A stretch of 64,000 bases of DNA from Spirochaetota bacterium (GTDB lineage: Bacteria > Spirochaetota > Spirochaetia > Treponematales > UBA12059). The notes under the pieces are model-generated. The model saw nothing but the letters and a program-made list of their open reading frames with translations. It was not told the DNA's origin and searched no databases. Every line of letters begins with the position of its first letter. Within the stretch, counting starts at the first letter, position 1. Location: the NCBI GenBank assembly GCA_029547205.1, contig JAKPPT010000138.1, forward strand, positions 22,474 to 86,473. Direction: 5' to 3'. Of the stretch, positions 59,620-64,000 are shown in pieces. Position numbers and translations under genes: made by a program.

Positions 59620-61359
59620 CTATTCCTCTACAAAAAGATCGACGAGCTTAAACGATTCAACATCAACAAGACCCTGATCGGTGAGTTTGAGTGAGGGTAT
59701 TACCGGCAGAGCCATAAACGATAACAGCATGAGCGGCGATACGTTTTGAATTCCCTCTTGTTCAAAGTACAGGGAAAATTTTTCGAGCGATGCCAATACG
59801 TCCGAAATGGATCGGTCACTCATAAGTCCGGCAATTGGCAGGGGAAGTTCAGCGATGATGGTATCCCGATCGGTGATAACATAGCCACCTTTTATGGCAT
59901 TTAACCGCTTAACAGCTTTGAAAATGGAGCTATCATCGGTGCCAGCAACGATAATGTTGTGAGAATCGTGGCTTACAGTTGAACCGATTGCTCCATGTTT
60001 TAATCCAAGCCCACGGATAAAGCCTTTTCCAATTGAACCGGTGCCTCCGTGTCTCTCTATGACAAAAAGCTTTAATAAATCACGCTCTGGATCCGCAACA
60101 CACAAACCATTTTCGACAGAGGGTTCAAGTATTGATTTACCGGTTACAATAGAACCGGGCACCGCATCGATTACGCGGATTTTTTTACCGGTAAAGGGAA
60201 TGGTAAATGCGGATTCATCAAGCCACTTAACGTTAACGGAGTCCCTGACTCGTGGGAGCGGTCCCACTGAGCTGAAGAGTTCTGTCCATGCTGATGTCTT
60301 TTTACCCTGTTCCGCAATGATAGTTCCTTCTTTTATAACTTTTTCTACCGAAAACAGTTCATTGTGATTAAAAGCAATGAGATTTGCTTTGTATCCGGGA
60401 GCGATAGAGCCTGAGCGCCTGAGCCCAAAGTAGATCGAAGGATTATGTGCTGCCATTCGAAGCGCATCGATAAGTGGAATACCATGTTCCTGGAGAATTC
60501 GAACTGCAGCATCGATGTGTCCTTCTCTGACAATATCATGCGGGTGTCTGTCATCGGTACAGAGCATCATGCGGTGAACCGTGTCATGGCTCATTGCGGG
60601 AACAAGATGTTCAAGGTCACGGGCTGATGATCCAAACCTGGCCATTATCCACATGCCTTTAGATAGTTTTTCGAGCGCTTCTTCTGGTGTAGTGGCTTCA
60701 TGGTCGCTTCTAATGCCGGAGATAACATACGCAGAAAGTTCTTTACCGGAAAGACCGGGTGAGTGCCCATCAATTACCTTTCCATTTTCCCAGAAGAGTG
60801 AAAGCTTATCGCGGAGCTGGAGGTCACCAGAGAGGATTCCCGGATAGTTCATTACTTCGCCGAGACCCAGGACTCGCGGTTCTCGTGTAAACGGTGCTAA
60901 ATCCGATGCATAGAGCGATGCTCCTGCTGTATCAAACGAGGTCGCAGGAACACAACTTGGAGCCATAAAGAAAACCTCGAGCGGTATACCCTCGGACGCT
61001 TTGAGCATCCAATGTATGCCATCATAGCCAAGCACATTTGCAATTTCATGAGGGTCGGCAATAGCCGTGAGTGTCCCGTGCGGTGTAACCAGGTTGCAAA
61101 ACTCGCGAGGGTGTACGAGGCTGGATTCGATGTGAACATGCGCATCAACAAGACCGGGACAGACACACAAACCATCAAGGTCTATACGTTGTTTGGTAGG
61201 TAAATTTTCATTGATTCCAACAATATAGCCTTTATATATTGTAATAGAAGCCGGTCCACGAATAGAATTAGTATAAAAATCAACATAGAAACAGTTACTA
61301 TAGCAAATATCCGAAGATATTTTTCCCAGAGCTGCTTCTACTATATCATACGGAAGCAT
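59620..61359 (-). CDS. ade: Adenine deaminase
   Basis: 579 residues from the ATG at 61359, close to the E. coli length. This start has GAGG 4 bases upstream; a TTG at 61422 is rejected because it is the -35 box of the promoter. Signatures: GLVDAHVHIESS near 75, ADPHEIANV near 102, EVMNYPG, IDGHSPGLSG and CTDDRHPHD, then the C-terminal AdeC domain with GLGLKHGAIGSTVSHDSHN. Converts adenine to hypoxanthine and ammonia. First gene of the purine operon, feeding XdhAB. Confidence 0.95.
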   Translation of the reverse strand: MLPYDIVEAALGKISSDICYSNCFYVDFYTNSIRGPASITIYKGYIVGINENLPTKQRIDLDGLCVCPGLVDAHVHIESSLVHPREFCNLVTPHGTLTAIADPHEIANVLGYDGIHWMLKASEGIPLEVFFMAPSCVPATSFDTAGASLYASDLAPFTREPRVLGLGEVMNYPGILSGDLQLRDKLSLFWENGKVIDGHSPGLSGKELSAYVISGIRSDHEATTPEEALEKLSKGMWIMARFGSSARDLEHLVPAMSHDTVHRMMLCTDDRHPHDIVREGHIDAAVRILQEHGIPLIDALRMAAHNPSIYFGLRRSGSIAPGYKANLIAFNHNELFSVEKVIKEGTIIAEQGKKTSAWTELFSSVGPLPRVRDSVNVKWLDESAFTIPFTGKKIRVIDAVPGSIVTGKSILEPSVENGLCVADPERDLLKLFVIERHGGTGSIGKGFIRGLGLKHGAIGSTVSHDSHNIIVAGTDDSSIFKAVKRLNAIKGGYVITDRDTIIAELPLPIAGLMSDRSISDVLASLEKFSLYFEQEGIQNVSPLMLLSFMALPVIPSLKLTDQGLVDVESFKLVDLFVEE

Positions 61360-61394
61360 AAGACCTCGATAGTTAGCATTAAGGGGTATTTTGT

Positions 61395-61422
61395 ATTGTA
61401 CCACATATTCTGTACCTGTCAA
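61395..61422 (-). promoter_or_regulatory. Promoter of the purine operon
   Basis: On the minus strand: perfect -35 TTGACA (61422-61417), 16-base spacer, and TACAAT (61400-61395), one change from the -10 consensus. Transcription would start near 61388, leaving about 30 bases of leader before ade. A single strong promoter could drive all 13 genes. Confidence 0.75.
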
Positions 61423-61442
61423 AGGAAAACGGCATAAGCGCC

Positions 61443-61466
61443 TGAACAGCGAAGTGAACAGCGAAG
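61443..61466. repeat. Tandem 12-base repeat upstream of the purine promoter
   Basis: TGAACAGCGAAG occurs twice without a gap (61443-61454, 61455-61466), about 21 bases upstream of the -35 box. Further out, AGTCCCC (61473-61479) and GGGGACT (61518-61524) are inverted around 38 bases. The 61423-61626 gap holds no gene. This could be a regulator site or part of a dispersed repeat. Confidence 0.6.
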
Positions 61467-61626
61467 AGACACAGTCCCCCCAAGGCAGTGCTTGAACTTA
61501 TTAAAATCTAGTGGGGTGGGGACTTTATGGCGCGTTGGAATGCCGGGCAGAATTCTTTTTTAAGTAAGGCAGTCGTTTAATGTACAAAAGTGTCCTGTAG
61601 CTGCCTAACGTAAGCATAAGCTGTTT

Positions 61627-62721
61627 CTAAATCCGCAGCTGTTTGCTAATTGTTTGAGCTGCAGCATCAACAAGCAGTTTGAGGGTTTTGAGAATCATGG
61701 TTTTTGTTTCGGCATCAAGGTTTTTGAGAGCTTCACCTACAGTTTTTGCTCGTTGAAACCAATTGGTGGACAGTTCGGAAAAATTTGAAACTCCTGTTGC
61801 TTCAAGAATTGAAAAGAGTACATCAACAAAATTTTCGCGTTCCTGTGGTGTGAGCCCGTTAAGCCAATTTTTTATTGTAGTATCGAGAAACTTGCTTGTA
61901 TCGGTTATTGTATCTTTATATACAAAGTCGGTGCCAAGCACTGACCATGAATACGGATCGTGCTGGGCAATGCCGCGGTTGATACTTTCTACTACAGTAT
62001 ACTGCTCGGCGTGCTCGAGGAGCATACCCACTATGGATGATTGAGGGACAAATGAAAAAAGTTTCTTGCTTATTGCTTGAAACTCAGGTTTTGTTATGAT
62101 GCTTTCATCGAATCCTGGTCCATCATTATTATACACTGCAAGAATGCGACGCTGAATGCTTGGTTTACAAAATGCACCGGCGTATACAGCCAGGTTGCCG
62201 CCTTTTGAGTGTCCTCCTGTCCTCAATTTTCCCCATAATTTTCTAGCTGCTGCTTCAAGGTATCGGCATGCCTGCCGCTGAGCCGGAACCGGTGTCATAA
62301 AGCTCATGTTAAAGTCTTCTTTCCAGCCGACGAGGGTAGCATCGGTACCTCGGAATGCAACAAAGTGAGTATTATCAGTACAGGTTATGGTAACTGCAGC
62401 GAATTGTGTTTCTTGATTTTTATCAAAATGATTGCAGTACCCTGATAGTCTGAAAGCAGCAAAGCGATTTGCAGAAGCAGTCTTTGTAAAAAGATCAATA
62501 TGCTGTTTGATTCTTTCGGATGTGAATGTGTTTTGAATTTTTTGCAGCTGCCGTGAAGCTTCATGGAACGGTATGCCTTTAGCGGTAAATGCTTCCGGAA
62601 CAATATTCTCAAATGGAATGTATGCGATAACGCTGAGAATAAGATTATCGATAGAATTAAAAGCGCTCTGTGAGAGGGTTATATCACCGCGCCAATCAAG
62701 GTAGTCAAGTATATTTGCCAT
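61627..62721 (-). CDS. Mbeg1-like (DUF2974) alpha/beta-hydrolase protein
   Basis: 364 residues from the ATG at 62721; MANILDYLDWRGDITL is the usual start of this family. The lipase-type nucleophile elbow is GGHSKGGNLA near 185, with FVAFRGTD before it and NNDGPGFDES after it. Likely a cytoplasmic or surface hydrolase of unknown substrate. It sits upstream of the purine promoter on the same strand, separated by the 260-base gap. No obvious ribosome site. Confidence 0.8.
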   Translation of the reverse strand: MANILDYLDWRGDITLSQSAFNSIDNLILSVIAYIPFENIVPEAFTAKGIPFHEASRQLQKIQNTFTSERIKQHIDLFTKTASANRFAAFRLSGYCNHFDKNQETQFAAVTITCTDNTHFVAFRGTDATLVGWKEDFNMSFMTPVPAQRQACRYLEAAARKLWGKLRTGGHSKGGNLAVYAGAFCKPSIQRRILAVYNNDGPGFDESIITKPEFQAISKKLFSFVPQSSIVGMLLEHAEQYTVVESINRGIAQHDPYSWSVLGTDFVYKDTITDTSKFLDTTIKNWLNGLTPQERENFVDVLFSILEATGVSNFSELSTNWFQRAKTVGEALKNLDAETKTMILKTLKLLVDAAAQTISKQLRI

Positions 62722-62885
62722 ACTGGTAAGTATAGCATACAATTGAACACCGGTAACAAACTGTTTACAAAGAAAATTCGATTACAGTATAATTCCTTCA
62801 ATATCTGTACTGTCACAAACAAGTTGCGAGCTATAAAGTACCATGCAATGCTGTTTATTAACATAGTACAACAGAAGAGGTTTTT

Positions 62886-64000
62886 ATGAAAAAGCTAATC
62901 ATTGCGCTAGTAATTGCACAAGCAGCTATCGGGATAGTTTTCGGGCAGAGTTCCAGTCAAATACCCATTGCAATTCCCATGTTTACTATCATCGGTACTG
63001 AGGTAAAACAGAGTGAAGCACAAAATATTCATAAGTTGCTTGAAACAGCTATCACTGGCATACCACTGTTTAAGGTACTGGAACGTACCGAAGCTGATAA
63101 ATTGTACCAGGAATACACTGAGCAGATATTGCTTGCCGGAACAGAAACTCCATCGTTTGATCAGATACGAACGAGTGCAAGAGCGCTGCTCATATGTTCG
63201 ATTGGAACACTCTATGGCAAAGTAGTAATAACGACGAGACTGGTAGATCTTGCTAATTACCAGATTCTTTTTGCGAATAGCATCTATGTCGAAAAAGAAA
63301 AAATTGATATTGATATCCAAGCGCTCGCATATGCGATTCGTGATAAAGCACAAGAGATGACCTTGAATCCAACAGAAGATGATATTCGAAAACAGGTAAA
63401 GGCAAAAAATTATATAGAAGCAAAACGATTGCTCGATATCTATTTAAGAAAAAATTATAACCAAAAATTTGCTGAAGAAATTTATCCAGTAATTGTTTCT
63501 GGCCTTGCAGAGGAATACTATAAACAAGCACAAAGTTTTTTAAAACGAAAATTGTTTGATGATGCACGATCGCGCATAAATCAGGCGCTTGCTCTTAAAG
63601 TGCACGAAAAATATTATGCGTTCCGTGAACAGATAAACACAGCGGAAGAAGAATACCGATTAAAACAAAAGCTGGAAGAGCAGCGAAGAAAGGAACGCCT
63701 CGAGCAGCAAGCAAAAGCAGGTTATGTAGATTTTGATAAGTGGTATGAAAATTTAAATCCATTTGGGGCATACCTTGGCGGAACTATGTATGTGCCGCTT
63801 TCCCAAAGTGATTATTCGCTTGATATGTCTAATTTGTATTGGGGTGGTGAAACTTTTTTCATTATTCCCAACAGAGAAAAACCTGATCCTATGAACACGT
63901 TTAATTGGATTAGCTATGCAGGCTTTGGTTTATATTTTGAGACAGTCAGTGCTGGCTATCCTATGAGCATAGTTTTCTATGGTGCTCCTTTTTCTGCGGA
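62886..64000 (+). CDS. Exported protein with coiled coil, 3' truncated
   Basis: At least 371 residues; the frame is open to the window edge. AGAGG lies 5 bases before the ATG. A Sec signal peptide (MKKLIIALVIAQAAIG..FGQ) is followed by an alpha/beta region (IPIAIPMFTIIGTE..FKVLERTEADKLYQEY..LLICSIGTLYG) reminiscent of CsgG/LpoB-like periplasmic folds. Next come TPR-like helices, a Lys/Glu/Gln-rich coiled coil (about 250-280), and a beta-rich part with many aromatic residues (LNPFGAYLGGTMYVPL), perhaps an outer-membrane or surface domain. Divergent from the Mbeg1-like gene. Family not firmly recognised. Confidence 0.72.
   Translation, partial: MKKLIIALVIAQAAIGIVFGQSSSQIPIAIPMFTIIGTEVKQSEAQNIHKLLETAITGIPLFKVLERTEADKLYQEYTEQILLAGTETPSFDQIRTSARALLICSIGTLYGKVVITTRLVDLANYQILFANSIYVEKEKIDIDIQALAYAIRDKAQEMTLNPTEDDIRKQVKAKNYIEAKRLLDIYLRKNYNQKFAEEIYPVIVSGLAEEYYKQAQSFLKRKLFDDARSRINQALALKVHEKYYAFREQINTAEEEYRLKQKLEEQRRKERLEQQAKAGYVDFDKWYENLNPFGAYLGGTMYVPLSQSDYSLDMSNLYWGGETFFIIPNREKPDPMNTFNWISYAGFGLYFETVSAGYPMSIVFYGAPFSA

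Noticed and set aside
61360..61422. TTG start for adenine deaminase at 61422
   Set aside because: The TTG is part of a TTGACA -35 box with a properly spaced -10; the downstream ATG has a ribosome site and gives the usual length.

Overview
The window reads as an origin-proximal piece of a spirochaete chromosome, most likely from the Treponema/Spirochaetales side. The gene block dnaA-dnaN-recF-dciA (DUF721) has the order familiar from treponemes, base composition is moderate to low in G+C, and there is no sign of plasmid or phage genes. No tRNA, rRNA, CRISPR array or insertion sequence was recognised. All names come from motif recognition by eye; no database search was run.

Layout. (1) 1-15 kb: a truncated FecR-domain protein, an iron-type alcohol dehydrogenase and a TlpA/CcdA thiol-redox pair on the + strand. 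Opposite them is a tightly packed five-gene minus-strand unit (LamG/FN3 exported protein, 1040-residue TPR protein, HDOD protein, metallo-beta-lactamase-fold hydrolase, Gate-domain membrane protein). Then come uvrC, an Rsm22-like methyltransferase and a small exported protein on +. (2) 15-27 kb: the replication block. tex, a small Cys-rich protein, dciA, recF, dnaN and dnaA lie on minus; gyrB and gyrA diverge on plus. DnaA-box clusters lie on both sides of dnaA, suggesting a bipartite origin. Two parS sites flank the terminator just after gyrA. (3) 27-31 kb: a methyl-cycle unit (ahcY, metK, lipoprotein) behind a 200-nt structured leader. (4) 31-35 kb: a MocA-like molybdenum-cofactor nucleotidyltransferase followed by a FecCD-type ABC importer that could carry molybdate or tungstate. 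(5) 34.8-39.6 kb: a 7TM-GGDEF-EAL gene broken at a 10-base A tract, a YgiQ-type radical SAM protein and plsC. (6) 39.7-61.4 kb: a 21.6-kb, 13-gene minus-strand operon for anaerobic purine breakdown, with a recognisable promoter at one end and a strong terminator at the other. (7) 61.6-64 kb: a Mbeg1-like lipase-fold protein and the start of an exported protein running off the window.

How the purine genes may work together (inference). Adenine deaminase and XdhAB would convert adenine through hypoxanthine and xanthine to urate. The XdhD-like enzyme with its FAD subunit sits beside an 8-oxoguanine-deaminase-like enzyme, suggesting guanine to 8-oxoguanine to urate. YgfK, SsnA, a hydantoinase/allantoinase-like enzyme, YgeY and YgeW match the conserved anaerobic purine/urate cluster of gut bacteria and would open the ring and recover carbamoyl groups. 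The usual last enzyme, YgeX (diaminopropionate ammonia-lyase), is not present; two different PLP fold-type-II enzymes occupy its place. MocA and the nearby ABC importer would supply cofactor for the molybdenum hydroxylases.
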